A stretch of DNA of 11,739 bases from Lentimicrobiaceae bacterium. Its GTDB lineage: Bacteria; Bacteroidota; Bacteroidia; Bacteroidales; WCHB1-69. The notes under the pieces were generated by a model. The model ran no database searches, had not been told where the DNA came from, and worked only from the letters and a program-made list of their open reading frames with translations. Numbering within the stretch: position 1 is the stretch's first letter; the number at the start of each line of letters is the position of its first letter. Positions 1-7,702 of this stretch are shown here, one piece after another. The stretch is taken from the NCBI GenBank assembly GCA_009787675.1, contig WQSU01000024.1:1-11739 (forward strand), written 5' to 3'. A program made the translations under genes and the position numbers.

Positions 1-141
1 GCGCTGGGCGTAATCCGCTCCGCAGATTTCCCAACGTATGAATTTCTACTACAACAACAAATTGATGATTGCAAAGCCAAAAGCAAAATTAAATGTGTGG
101 ATGATTTGTTGAATAGTGGGGATACTTGGGAGATTGAATAA
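1..141 (+). CDS. C-terminal fragment of a 2-oxoacid:ferredoxin oxidoreductase beta subunit (probable)
   Basis: Frame 1 is open from the first base to a TAA at 139-141 and gives 46 residues beginning ALGVIRSADFPTYE and ending LLNSGDTWEIE. The family is recognised from this tail: beta subunits of 2-oxoglutarate/pyruvate:ferredoxin oxidoreductases (KorB type) commonly have a 'P-x-Y' step followed by an amphipathic helix and a terminal '(N/H)SG-x-TWE' motif. These enzymes bind thiamine diphosphate and oxidatively decarboxylate a 2-oxoacid to acyl-CoA while reducing ferredoxin in the cytoplasm. The catalytic part lies outside the window, so the assignment rests on a short stretch. The gene converges on the minus-strand outer-membrane gene. 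The 54 bp between the two stops shows no clear terminator hairpin. If correct, it is a source of the reduced ferredoxin that a bifurcating hydrogenase exchanges electrons with. Confidence 0.6.
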   Translation, partial: ALGVIRSADFPTYEFLLQQQIDDCKAKSKIKCVDDLLNSGDTWEIE

Positions 142-195
142 TTTTAATAATACTGTCATTTAACTTACGAAATAGCGCTTGGGATTTATATCAAA

Positions 196-3100
196 TCAGA
201 AAAACGCCTTCAACTGCAGCCCCCCCGTGTGCACGGTCTTTGCCCCTTCAGAGGAGCGTCCCTCGTAGCGCAAATCTAACTGCAAGAACTCGGTAATGTT
301 AGTCTGAAACCCTACATTCCACAAAATGTTGTTGCCGTTTTGCAACCCCTCCAGCATCTCGTAGCTTACGGTGGACTGGGTGTGGTTGTCGTTGCCTACC
401 GGCTTGAAATCAATGTATTTATATTGTACTTTTGCGGTGATGTTTCCGCGATTTGTGATGCGGTAGCTAAATTCTGCGCCGGCGTCGTGTGCTTTCAAGC
501 GCTCTAATCCTGAAATGTTATTTTTCTGCTGAAAGGTGTAAAAAATACTCCAGAAAATGTTGTTTTTATGCTGCACCCGAATAGAATTTGTTACATCATG
601 ATGGATAATATTGTAGTCTCTGGATGAAAAAAATGCAGAAAAGTTCTTTTTGTCCGAATAAATATAATCCACTTTTAAAGTAACATTTTGATGCGGTTTG
701 CCTCGAACGCTGCCTTGATGCATATTGAGACAGCTGGTTTCCATGCCATAGTAAAGCATATTTTTGTTTTGCGTGTAACGGAAAATATAATCTATGCCCC
801 AATATTGCGATAATTGATTAAATGATAGATTGTTATTGAAATTAACTTGACTGCTGATGAGTGCAGAATCTGTTAAATTAAACTGAAACGGATTCAATGC
901 TTTTCCCATCTCTTTGGAGGCGTTTTTTTGCCCGATTCGCAAAGTGGCTGCATTGCTGAAACGAGATAAAAACTTGCGTAACCCTTTTTTGTTGCTCCAA
1001 ACATTGCCCGGACGCAACTGAATAACTTGCGTAAATTGGTTATTATAAGTGTTAATGTACTCAGGGGAAGTAATCCAAACTTTAATGTAATTGGCTTGAT
1101 CTTGAAAAGATGCAATCTCAAATTCGTTCAGTTCCTCAATACTGTTGCCATTATAGTCTATCCAAATGTGCGTGCCTTGACCGTCGGAAACTTTTAGGTA
1201 AGTAAATATTTTCTTTTGCTCCAGTCCGCTTCCAACATCATAGTAAGTATTTAGAAATAAAGCGTTTTTAAAAAAACGTCCGGTGTATTCCACGCTTCCT
1301 ACAAAGAAATTTTCGGCAAAAAACTGTCGGGCAGAGTTGCGCTGGTGGGTATTCCGAAAGGTTGCTGTTCCTCGAAAAGTATTGTTTTTCAGTTTCGTAA
1401 TTTCAAACGAAACCTCTGCTTCATACGCGTAGTTGTCTTGAGAAAATCTGTTTTGATGAGGTTTGTCCGTAAGAAGATGTTTTAACTTTATATTGTATTT
1501 ATAATCAATAGAATCATTATTTTTTACATAAATAAAAACCTCGTTAAAACGAAAACTGCTGGGCAACAGTTCTTGAGCCGCCGCACTTTGAAAGCGGTTG
1601 TATTCAAATCGCTCATAAACGCCAAGTTCCATTTTCTTCAAAGTTTTTGAAAACAGGTTGAAAGTTCTGAAATAGTTGGTGTTTTGCAAAGTATCATGGG
1701 TTAACAACAATGAGGTTTGCGTAGAAAAATGAAAACCTTTTTTCTTTGTGTTTGAAATCAACTCGTTGCGAATTGCCTGCAACTGTTTGGCTCGAGAATA
1801 ATAGTTGAATTTGTAGGATGTTTCTCCTGTTTCTTCCTGCATAAAACCTGCTTCAGCACTCAACATCAATTCGGAATGTTGCGGGGAAAAATCACCCTGT
1901 AAATTATAATCTTTATAAAATTCTACCGCTCTATAGCTTTCAACAGGTTGAAAATTTTGATGTTGATATTCTCCATTCACTTTTGAAAAAAACCACCAAG
2001 GTTTTTCTGCATTTTTCTTCGATTTTATGGGGTTTTTGTGAAAAAAATGGAGCATATAGCCAAAACTTACATTTTCTGCATTATTTTTTTGTGAAAAAGT
2101 ATTTTTATCATGATTGGAAAATGCAAACTCTGTGGAGAAGCCTGTGTTTTCTTTAACAAACCAGTCGGCGCCAATGGTTCCCATTTGCGAAAGGGTTGGG
2201 GGAGCAAGCAATATTACCGGCTCGTAATCGCCTTGCGGCACTCCGTTTTGCGGTGCAACCCACTTAAAAACACGCCCATTAGCCTGATTCACAGATAAAA
2301 CATAATTTCCTTTGTTGTAGCCTATGAAACTGAACCCAACACGATATAGTTTCTGTACAGAATCAATGCAATATTGATAGATAGAGTAACTTTCTCCATT
2401 ATACAATGTATCAACTCTTTGGTAAAGAATTTCATTGGGATAAAAACCGGAAGTATCCACCTTGGGAAAATACGCATTGGGTGCATTTCCCAACTGCGAG
2501 AGAAACAGCATCATACTATCTGAAAGTTGTGGCTGAATAGAGCGATTCTTCATATCCTGTTCGTGAAAAAAATTCACTCTAAGGTTTAATTTCGGAGATT
2601 TTTCACTGCTAAATTCGTTGTAAGAGAATAATGAATATCGGGAATAAGCCAAGTCGGAGTATTGATATTCAACATTAAATTCTTTCTCAGAAGTAACGAG
2701 GATGCGCGAGGTGAACGTGATTTCACCGGTATTGTAATCCATCACATAATCTTGGTCTAATCCTCTTGAAAGTAATTTGTTATCCATGTATATCCGCTCG
2801 CTTCCCGATAGAATCACGATGTTGCCTTGTCCGTCTGTGCCGGTGAGTTTGTAAGGACCTTGCAGCCCGTTGGTTACCGTTAGTTTTTGGCGTATATATT
2901 TTCCTTTGGCAACTCCGCCGCCTGCGCTGTTTTGCAAGCGATAGACTGAATCTTTGCCTACGTAATTGTTGGCAATTACCTCCATGCCCAGCAATCTTCT
3001 GCTTGCCACCAAAAAATAGCCATTCGGTTTCACAATATCAATATCGCCACCTTTTATCATCCATTGATTCTTGTAATTCAAATGAATAAATATTTTATTG

Positions 3101-3693
3101 AAATCCTGAATTACGCGGGTATTTCCTTCAGGCTGCATGGGAATGTTTTTGTCGGTAATATTTGCCTGAATTTCCAAATCTTTTGCCAAAAAACCTGAAA
3201 TTTGCAAATTCATGGCGGAATTAAGCACAAAATCCTGATTTGTGCCAATGGTTACACCGCGAGCAATAGAGCCTGTGGCATACAAAGGCATACCCTCTTC
3301 TCCTGCTAACCAAGAATTTGCAGACGAAATGCCCACCTGCGGACGATATACACTTCCCTTTTGAAAAATTAAATCAGTAGATTTTCTTTGATGTTTTTGC
3401 GAAAAATTGATAGAAAAAGTTCGAAATGTAAAAAAAACTGTTTTTCCATACACATTTTTATTGAAAATGCGTAAAGTAGAAGTAACCCAGTCGAAACTGT
3501 AATCTTCGGCATCAATTCCGGTAAGTTGAAAAGAGTTGGGATGGCAAGATAAAGCATCTACCTGATAAGTTGAAGAATCAATCGTCCAAGAGCCTGATTT
3601 TTGGTTTTGTGCAAAAATCATCAAGGGTAAAAAAAAGAACGAAAACAGGAAAGAGGATTTGAACAGATTCACCTGAAAATAACGGTATTGCAA
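196..3693 (-). CDS. Large outer-membrane beta-barrel-like protein with signal peptide, function unknown
   Basis: This 1165-residue protein begins with a hydrophobic signal peptide (about residues 11-28, ending IFAQ) and then alternates short aromatic-rich segments typical of outer-membrane strands, ending in FF. The N-terminal third has motifs seen in a family of very large Bacteroidota surface proteins and, more loosely, in SprA-like proteins: GTNQDFVLNSAMNLQISG (150-167), NIPMQPEGNT (183-192), then IQDFNKIFI, and RGLDQDYVMDYNTGEITF (310-327). An acidic DYNGNSIEELNE loop lies at 846-857. The start is uncertain. No ATG lies between an in-frame upstream TGA and the signal peptide; the candidates are TTG at 3693 and GTG at 3672, the latter giving a shorter, more typical signal peptide (NLFKSSFLFSFFF). 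The gene follows the C25 peptidase gene by 41 bp on the same strand, so the two are probably cotranscribed. Localisation is well supported; the function is unknown. Confidence 0.7.
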   Translation of the reverse strand: MQYRYFQVNLFKSSFLFSFFFLPLMIFAQNQKSGSWTIDSSTYQVDALSCHPNSFQLTGIDAEDYSFDWVTSTLRIFNKNVYGKTVFFTFRTFSINFSQKHQRKSTDLIFQKGSVYRPQVGISSANSWLAGEEGMPLYATGSIARGVTIGTNQDFVLNSAMNLQISGFLAKDLEIQANITDKNIPMQPEGNTRVIQDFNKIFIHLNYKNQWMIKGGDIDIVKPNGYFLVASRRLLGMEVIANNYVGKDSVYRLQNSAGGGVAKGKYIRQKLTVTNGLQGPYKLTGTDGQGNIVILSGSERIYMDNKLLSRGLDQDYVMDYNTGEITFTSRILVTSEKEFNVEYQYSDLAYSRYSLFSYNEFSSEKSPKLNLRVNFFHEQDMKNRSIQPQLSDSMMLFLSQLGNAPNAYFPKVDTSGFYPNEILYQRVDTLYNGESYSIYQYCIDSVQKLYRVGFSFIGYNKGNYVLSVNQANGRVFKWVAPQNGVPQGDYEPVILLAPPTLSQMGTIGADWFVKENTGFSTEFAFSNHDKNTFSQKNNAENVSFGYMLHFFHKNPIKSKKNAEKPWWFFSKVNGEYQHQNFQPVESYRAVEFYKDYNLQGDFSPQHSELMLSAEAGFMQEETGETSYKFNYYSRAKQLQAIRNELISNTKKKGFHFSTQTSLLLTHDTLQNTNYFRTFNLFSKTLKKMELGVYERFEYNRFQSAAAQELLPSSFRFNEVFIYVKNNDSIDYKYNIKLKHLLTDKPHQNRFSQDNYAYEAEVSFEITKLKNNTFRGTATFRNTHQRNSARQFFAENFFVGSVEYTGRFFKNALFLNTYYDVGSGLEQKKIFTYLKVSDGQGTHIWIDYNGNSIEELNEFEIASFQDQANYIKVWITSPEYINTYNNQFTQVIQLRPGNVWSNKKGLRKFLSRFSNAATLRIGQKNASKEMGKALNPFQFNLTDSALISSQVNFNNNLSFNQLSQYWGIDYIFRYTQNKNMLYYGMETSCLNMHQGSVRGKPHQNVTLKVDYIYSDKKNFSAFFSSRDYNIIHHDVTNSIRVQHKNNIFWSIFYTFQQKNNISGLERLKAHDAGAEFSYRITNRGNITAKVQYKYIDFKPVGNDNHTQSTVSYEMLEGLQNGNNILWNVGFQTNITEFLQLDLRYEGRSSEGAKTVHTGGLQLKAFF

Positions 3694-3734
3694 GGAGAAT
3701 ATTTTATTTGAAGAAGGCGTAGAATATTCTTCTA

Positions 3735-5195
3735 TTATTCAATTTTTACCTGAGTCGCCATGCTTTGGGAAGAGTCTTTGTAGACCAACTCATACACTCC
3801 TGAAGGCAAGTCTTTTAATGAAAAATTATAATAATAGACTCCTGATTTTTGTTTTGAGAGTTGTATGATATTTTTTACATGTTCTCCCAAAGTGTTGTAA
3901 ATATCTATTTGCACAATACTTTCTTTTTCAAGAGTATAAGCTAAAGAAAAGTCGTTTTTCAGCGGGTTTGAGAAAACACTGAACAGGGCAGGATTAATAA
4001 TTCTATCGTTGTTTTTGGTGGAGGCAAATAAGCCTCTTATGTCAAGCGATGGGTCACCTAACAAATTATAGGCTTTTAAAAACATCTCCTTTATTTTTTT
4101 TCTAATGCCTACTGCGGAAGCAAACTGCCTCATTCCCTGATTGATCATGGGAGAGAGTTGGCGTATGTTTTGTGTAAAAGCATCGCCAAATATTCTTTTT
4201 TGGATAATGATATCTGTATTGGTGTGAGAATTTACAGAAGCGCCGAAAAAAGCAACGCCCCCTTTGTTTTTTGCTCGTATAAAATACTCACCAATAGAAG
4301 TTTGAGTAAAACATCCGGTTTTGCAGGAAAAAGAAAAAACAAAAGGAAAAACGGTATTGGTGGCTGCTAATATCTCTTTATTGCCAATTTCGAACGATTT
4401 TCCTGCCAAGGTAAAGAATGTGCCATGTCCGGCATAAGAAAAAAACAATGTATTGTCACTCAACGCTTTTATCGCTGCTGTTTTGTTGGGTTGATACAGT
4501 CTTTGGCAATTATAACCCAAAGGGATAAAACCGTTTGAGATGGCAGCTTCATGTCCGTTCTTAAACGAATTTTTCATGTAAGTTCTGTTCCAAACGCCTT
4601 TTTTTTCATCTCCTGCTAAAAATGTGGCATTTTTTTCAAAAAGATGCAGATTTACTTCCATAAATATCGTTTTATTGATAATATTTTTCAGTTCTTCGAC
4701 ATTGGCTACCGAAAAACGACCTATAAAAACATCGGCGAGAAAATCTTTACCCTCTAAAAGCGCGTATCCCAAATCATTAATCGGGTCAGTTTTCACTTTT
4801 CCCGAACTGTTTCCGCTGTGTGCCGGAATGCTGTCCACATCGCCTACCAACAAAATATAATCAGGTCTTGTAGAAGTTTTATTGTATTGATTTTGAATGT
4901 AGGTTTTGATCAATTTAGAGGTTTTACCAATAGTTTTTGTATTCACGATTTGCACGTCAAATCCGATGTTGCGTTTATAATTGGCAAAATATTCCAATGT
5001 TTGTTCAAATCCCGATGGTGTAATGATTAAGTAGCGTCCTTTATGAAAACTCCTTGATGCTTGCTTTTTATAATTTTCAAGCAATCTATTCAGATAGTTT
5101 TCTTCAATTTTTTGAATTTCTTGACAATTTGCAGTTTCAAAAGAAAATAATAATGCTATAGCAAGGAGCAGTGTTTTAAACAATGGGTTAATCAT
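3735..5195 (-). CDS. Gingipain-like C25 cysteine peptidase with T9SS C-terminal sorting domain
   Basis: The 486-residue protein starts with a signal peptide (about residues 1-24). The catalytic region resembles peptidase family C25: RYLIITP (54-60), PDYILLVGDVDSIP (111-124), ADVFIGRFS (154-162), then the probable catalytic His in FSYAGHG (H257) and Cys in FSFSCKTGC (C291). The 34-residue His-Cys spacing matches the gingipain arrangement. KAYNLLGDPSLDI (374-386) is the usual end of such domains. Residues about 402-486 form a T9SS type A sorting domain (FSNPLKNDFSLAY, VQIDIYNTLGEHV, LPSGVYEL, ending TQVKIE), which directs export across the outer membrane and usually surface anchoring or release. 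No long inhibitory propeptide is apparent between signal and catalytic domain, and the protein is far smaller than gingipains or PorU. The ATG at 5195 fits the signal peptide. It is probably cotranscribed with the large barrel gene. Substrate specificity is not predictable. Confidence 0.82.
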   Translation of the reverse strand: MINPLFKTLLLAIALLFSFETANCQEIQKIEENYLNRLLENYKKQASRSFHKGRYLIITPSGFEQTLEYFANYKRNIGFDVQIVNTKTIGKTSKLIKTYIQNQYNKTSTRPDYILLVGDVDSIPAHSGNSSGKVKTDPINDLGYALLEGKDFLADVFIGRFSVANVEELKNIINKTIFMEVNLHLFEKNATFLAGDEKKGVWNRTYMKNSFKNGHEAAISNGFIPLGYNCQRLYQPNKTAAIKALSDNTLFFSYAGHGTFFTLAGKSFEIGNKEILAATNTVFPFVFSFSCKTGCFTQTSIGEYFIRAKNKGGVAFFGASVNSHTNTDIIIQKRIFGDAFTQNIRQLSPMINQGMRQFASAVGIRKKIKEMFLKAYNLLGDPSLDIRGLFASTKNNDRIINPALFSVFSNPLKNDFSLAYTLEKESIVQIDIYNTLGEHVKNIIQLSKQKSGVYYYNFSLKDLPSGVYELVYKDSSQSMATQVKIE

Positions 5196-5223
5196 TCTCT
5201 ATAAAAAAAGTTGGCAATGATAG

Positions 5224-5256
5224 TAAAATTATTGAGATTGAAAAAAATGTTGACAA
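5224..5256 (-). promoter_or_regulatory. Candidate Bacteroidota-type promoter for the peptidase/barrel pair
   Basis: Read on the minus strand, a TTG (complement of 5254-5256) is followed 22 bp later by TAATTTTA (complement of 5224-5231). This matches the Bacteroidota sigma factor consensus TTG / TAnnTTTG except for the last base, with spacing slightly above the usual 19-21 bp. Transcription would begin about 20 bp before the ATG at 5195. The region is very A+T-rich, so a chance match is possible. Confidence 0.35.
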
Positions 5257-5262
5257 AATCGC

Positions 5263-5333
5263 TTAAGAAAAAGTTTGAGTTTGTGTGTTTGATGCATTTT
5301 ATGCTAAAAAAAGCATCTTAAACTTTTTCTTAA
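5263..5333. repeat. Perfect 14-bp inverted repeat with nested short complementary segments
   Basis: The left arm TTAAGAAAAAGTTT (5263-5276) is exactly complementary to AAACTTTTTCTTAA (5320-5333), with 43 bp between. Inside are two alternative inner pairings: GATGC (5291-5295) with GCATC (5313-5317), and ATGCT (5301-5305) with AGCAT (5312-5316). As RNA this could fold into a long interrupted hairpin; as DNA it could be a two-site operator. It lies between divergent genes, 7 bp upstream of the candidate -33 element of the peptidase promoter. A terminator role is unlikely because no gene ends nearby. Confidence 0.75.
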
Positions 5334-5338
5334 CCGTT

Positions 5339-5358
5339 TTTTTGAAGGTGTTCAAAAA
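5339..5358. promoter_or_regulatory. Rex-like palindrome upstream of the hydrogenase operon (candidate operator)
   Basis: TTTTTGAA (5339-5346) and TTCAAAAA (5351-5358) are perfect 8-bp arms around GGTG. The known Rex operator is TTGTGAAnnnnTTCACAA or TTGTTAAnnnnTTAACAA. The inner 18 bp here (5340-5357) have the same arm and spacer lengths and differ from the first form only at one symmetrical position (G to T, with C to A opposite). Rex is the NADH/NAD+ sensing repressor that controls hydrogenase genes in several bacterial groups. The site is 126 bp before the first hydrogenase start codon. A T-rich stretch with weak TAnnTTTG-like matches (5360-5367, 5386-5393) follows, so a start site just downstream is possible. 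This rests on motif resemblance alone. Confidence 0.35.
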
Positions 5359-5484
5359 CTATTTTTTCATCGATTTTTATCTCAATAAATTTTATTAATT
5401 CGCGAACCAATAAACAACCGCTTGTCTTTTTTAAACCAATATAATTAAGCTTATCATAATCAACATAATAATAATAAATTTAAT

Positions 5485-5880
5485 ATGGAAAAAATTAAAT
5501 CGTTAGCGGATTTGAAGAAGAAAAGAGAAGAACTTCAATCCAATCTTACGCTTCGTGAACAAGGCGAAAACACTGAAAATTTAATTCAAGTGAAAGTGGC
5601 TATGGCTACTTGCGGTATTGCTTCCGGCGCCAAACAGGTAATGGAAGTGATTATTAATGAGTGTAGTAAACGCAAAATCCCTGCAGTGGTTACGCAAACC
5701 GGATGTATGGGATACTGCTACGCAGAACCTACCGTGGAAGTTACAAAACCCGGACAAGAACCTGTGGTATTTGGATATATCACACCACTAAAAGCAGAAG
5801 AATTAGTGGAGAAATATTTAGCCGGAAACGAAATGTTAGAAGGCATTATTCCTGTTAATTACGAAAAAGTTGAACAATAA
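5485..5880 (+). CDS. hndB: HndB-like thioredoxin-fold [2Fe-2S] ferredoxin subunit of NAD(P)-linked hydrogenase
   Basis: The 131-residue protein has the usual HndB length and layout. A charged N-terminal helix (SLADLKKKREEL) precedes a thioredoxin-like ferredoxin domain with MATCGIASGAKQVMEVI (residues 40-56) and QTGCMGYCYAEPTVEV (71-86). Conserved cysteines are C43, C74 and C78; C60 lies in a helix and is probably not a ligand. Aligned with NuoE-type domains (C-x4-C plus C-x3-C), the first ligand position is alanine (A39) and the second cysteine is shifted by one residue, so cluster binding must differ from HndA; other HndB proteins share the shift. It is taken to be an electron-transfer subunit of the soluble Hnd hydrogenase. 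It is the first gene of the operon, 16 bp before hndC. The ATG lies in an A+T-rich leader without a Shine-Dalgarno site, normal for this phylum. Confidence 0.85.
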   Translation: MEKIKSLADLKKKREELQSNLTLREQGENTENLIQVKVAMATCGIASGAKQVMEVIINECSKRKIPAVVTQTGCMGYCYAEPTVEVTKPGQEPVVFGYITPLKAEELVEKYLAGNEMLEGIIPVNYEKVEQ

Positions 5881-5896
5881 ATCATACTAAATCATT

Positions 5897-7690
5897 ATGG
5901 CAAATTACAAATATCACATTTTGGTTTGCGGCGGGACAGGCTGTCACGCATCGCAAAGTGAGCAAGTTAAAAAGAATCTAACACAAATTATTGGAGAAAA
6001 AGGACTGCAAGATGAGGTGCAAGTGGTCGCTACCGGCTGCTTCGGCTTCTGCGAACAGGGACCTATCGTAAAGCTCTTGCCCGACAATACATTCTATGTA
6101 AGGGTGAAACCTGAAGATTGCAACGAACTTATTGAAGAACACATTGTTAAAGGAAGAAAAGTGAACCGTTTGCTCTACCAAAATCCCGACAATAAAGAGC
6201 ATGTTTCGGATTCAAAACACATGGGCTTCTATAAGAAACAATTACGTATTGCCTTGCGCAACTGCGGATTTATTAATCCTGAAAATATTAATGAATATAT
6301 TGCCCGCGATGGATACGCCGCTTTGGCTTCCGTGCTGGAAACCAATAATCCTCAAGTTACTATTGAAGCTATTAAGAAATCGGGATTGCGCGGTCGTGGC
6401 GGCGGCGGTTTCCCTACAGGATTGAAATGGGAAATTGCCAGCAAAAATCATGCAGATCAGAAATATGTGGTTTGTAATGCCGACGAAGGAGACCCCGGCG
6501 CATTTATGGATCGCTCCATCTTGGAAGGCGACCCGCACTCCGTACTGGAAGCCATGGCAATCAACGGTTTCTGTATCGGTGCAAGTAAAGGTTTGATTTA
6601 CATCCGCGCCGAATATCCGTTGGCTATTGAACGTTTGTTGGTGGCAATAAAACAAGCCGAAGAAGCAGGCGTGCTCGGCAAAAATATTTTCGGCACAGAT
6701 TTCAGTTTCGAGATTGAACTGCGCTACGGCGCCGGCGCATTTGTTTGCGGAGAAGAAACCGCACTCATCCACTCTATGGAAGGAGAACGCGGCGAACCTA
6801 CCTTCAAACCACCTTTCCCCGCTCAGGAAGGCTATTTGAAAAAACCGACCAACGTGAACAACGTGGAAACTTTTGCCAACATTCCCGTCATTATTCTGAA
6901 AGGGTGGGAATGGTTTGCCGCTATCGGAACCGAGAAATCGAAAGGTACGAAAGTGTTTGCTTTGGCAGGAAAAATTAACAATGTGGGCTTGATTGAAGTC
7001 CCCATGGGCATTACGCTCCGCGAAGTGATTTACGAAATTGGCGGTGGCATTAAAGACGGCAAAAAGTTCAAAGCCGTGCAAACAGGCGGTCCCTCAGGCG
7101 GCTGCTTAACCGAGAAGTTTTTAGATACCCCTATTGACTATGATAACTTGATTGCCGCCGGCTCCATGATGGGCTCCGGAGGGATGATCGTTATGGATGA
7201 AGACGACTGTATGGTGTCGGTAGCCAAATTCTACTTGGAGTTCACCGTAGAAGAGTCTTGCGGAAAATGTTCGCCCTGCCGCATCGGAAACAAACGGCTG
7301 TTTGAACTGTTAGACAAGATTACCCAAGGCAAAGGCGAAATGGAAGACCTTGACCAGTTGAAAAACTTGAGCAAAGTAATCAAAGATACAGCACTTTGCG
7401 GTTTGGGACAAACCTCTCCCAACCCTGTCCTCTCTACTATTGAAAACTTCTGGAATGAGTACGTGGCACACGTAACAGATAAGAAATGCCCCGCAGGTCA
7501 ATGTAAAGCATTGAAAAGCTATGTTATTGATCCAGACCTTTGTATTGGTTGTACGGCATGCGCCCGCGCATGTCCGGTAGGCGCCATTAAAGGTGAAAAG
7601 AAACTGCCACACGAAATCAATCAAAACACTTGTATCAAGTGCGGTGCATGTATTGAAAAATGTAAGTTTAATGCAATATCAATCAAATAA
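5897..7690 (+). CDS. hndC: HndC/HydB: NADH- and FMN-binding NuoF-like subunit of [FeFe]-hydrogenase
   Basis: This 597-residue subunit is the flavin hub of the complex, exchanging hydride with NAD(H) and passing electrons to Fe-S clusters. Domains in order: an N-terminal thioredoxin-like [2Fe-2S] domain (C11, C16, C48, C52); the NuoF core with the FMN loop GRGGGGFPTGLKW (166-178) and the NAD-site segment GAGAFVCGEETALI (278-291); an SLBB-like region near 355-410; and the [4Fe-4S] site ESCGKCSPCR plus C501 (C455, C458, C461, C501). A C-terminal part has a CPAGQC pair (C531, C536) and two ferredoxin [4Fe-4S] motifs, CIGCTACARACP (549-560) and CIKCGACIEKC (579-589). The CPAGQC pair is at the level where, as I recall, bifurcating hydrogenase structures show a zinc site. 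This architecture is that of HydB/HndC rather than complex I NuoF, which lacks both added ends. All metal ligands are present. It starts 16 bp after hndB and ends 12 bp before hndD. Confidence 0.95.
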   Translation: MANYKYHILVCGGTGCHASQSEQVKKNLTQIIGEKGLQDEVQVVATGCFGFCEQGPIVKLLPDNTFYVRVKPEDCNELIEEHIVKGRKVNRLLYQNPDNKEHVSDSKHMGFYKKQLRIALRNCGFINPENINEYIARDGYAALASVLETNNPQVTIEAIKKSGLRGRGGGGFPTGLKWEIASKNHADQKYVVCNADEGDPGAFMDRSILEGDPHSVLEAMAINGFCIGASKGLIYIRAEYPLAIERLLVAIKQAEEAGVLGKNIFGTDFSFEIELRYGAGAFVCGEETALIHSMEGERGEPTFKPPFPAQEGYLKKPTNVNNVETFANIPVIILKGWEWFAAIGTEKSKGTKVFALAGKINNVGLIEVPMGITLREVIYEIGGGIKDGKKFKAVQTGGPSGGCLTEKFLDTPIDYDNLIAAGSMMGSGGMIVMDEDDCMVSVAKFYLEFTVEESCGKCSPCRIGNKRLFELLDKITQGKGEMEDLDQLKNLSKVIKDTALCGLGQTSPNPVLSTIENFWNEYVAHVTDKKCPAGQCKALKSYVIDPDLCIGCTACARACPVGAIKGEKKLPHEINQNTCIKCGACIEKCKFNAISIK

Positions 7691-7702
7691 AAAATAAAAA
7701 TA

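Noticed and set aside
142..195. Possible bidirectional terminator between the convergent genes
   Set aside because: No stem longer than the AGCGCT palindrome and no adjoining T-run could be found.
2110..2298. 62-residue plus-strand open frame inside the large outer-membrane gene, with two Cys-x2-Cys-like elements
   Set aside because: It is antisense to a continuous 1165-codon gene, and the cysteine spacing does not form a convincing zinc finger.
5263..5333. Inverted repeat as the ends of a small mobile element
   Set aside because: The whole unit is 71 bp with no flanking target duplication and no transposase; a regulatory or structural role is more economical.
5422..5449. TTG ... TAATTAAG as a promoter for the hydrogenase operon
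   Set aside because: Two mismatches to the -7 consensus and 17-bp spacing in very A+T-rich DNA make the match no better than chance.
6242..7081. 279-residue open frame on the minus strand opposite hndC
   Set aside because: It lies wholly inside the strongly conserved hndC coding sequence, has no recognisable domain, and has the Cys/Phe/His-rich composition typical of antisense shadows.
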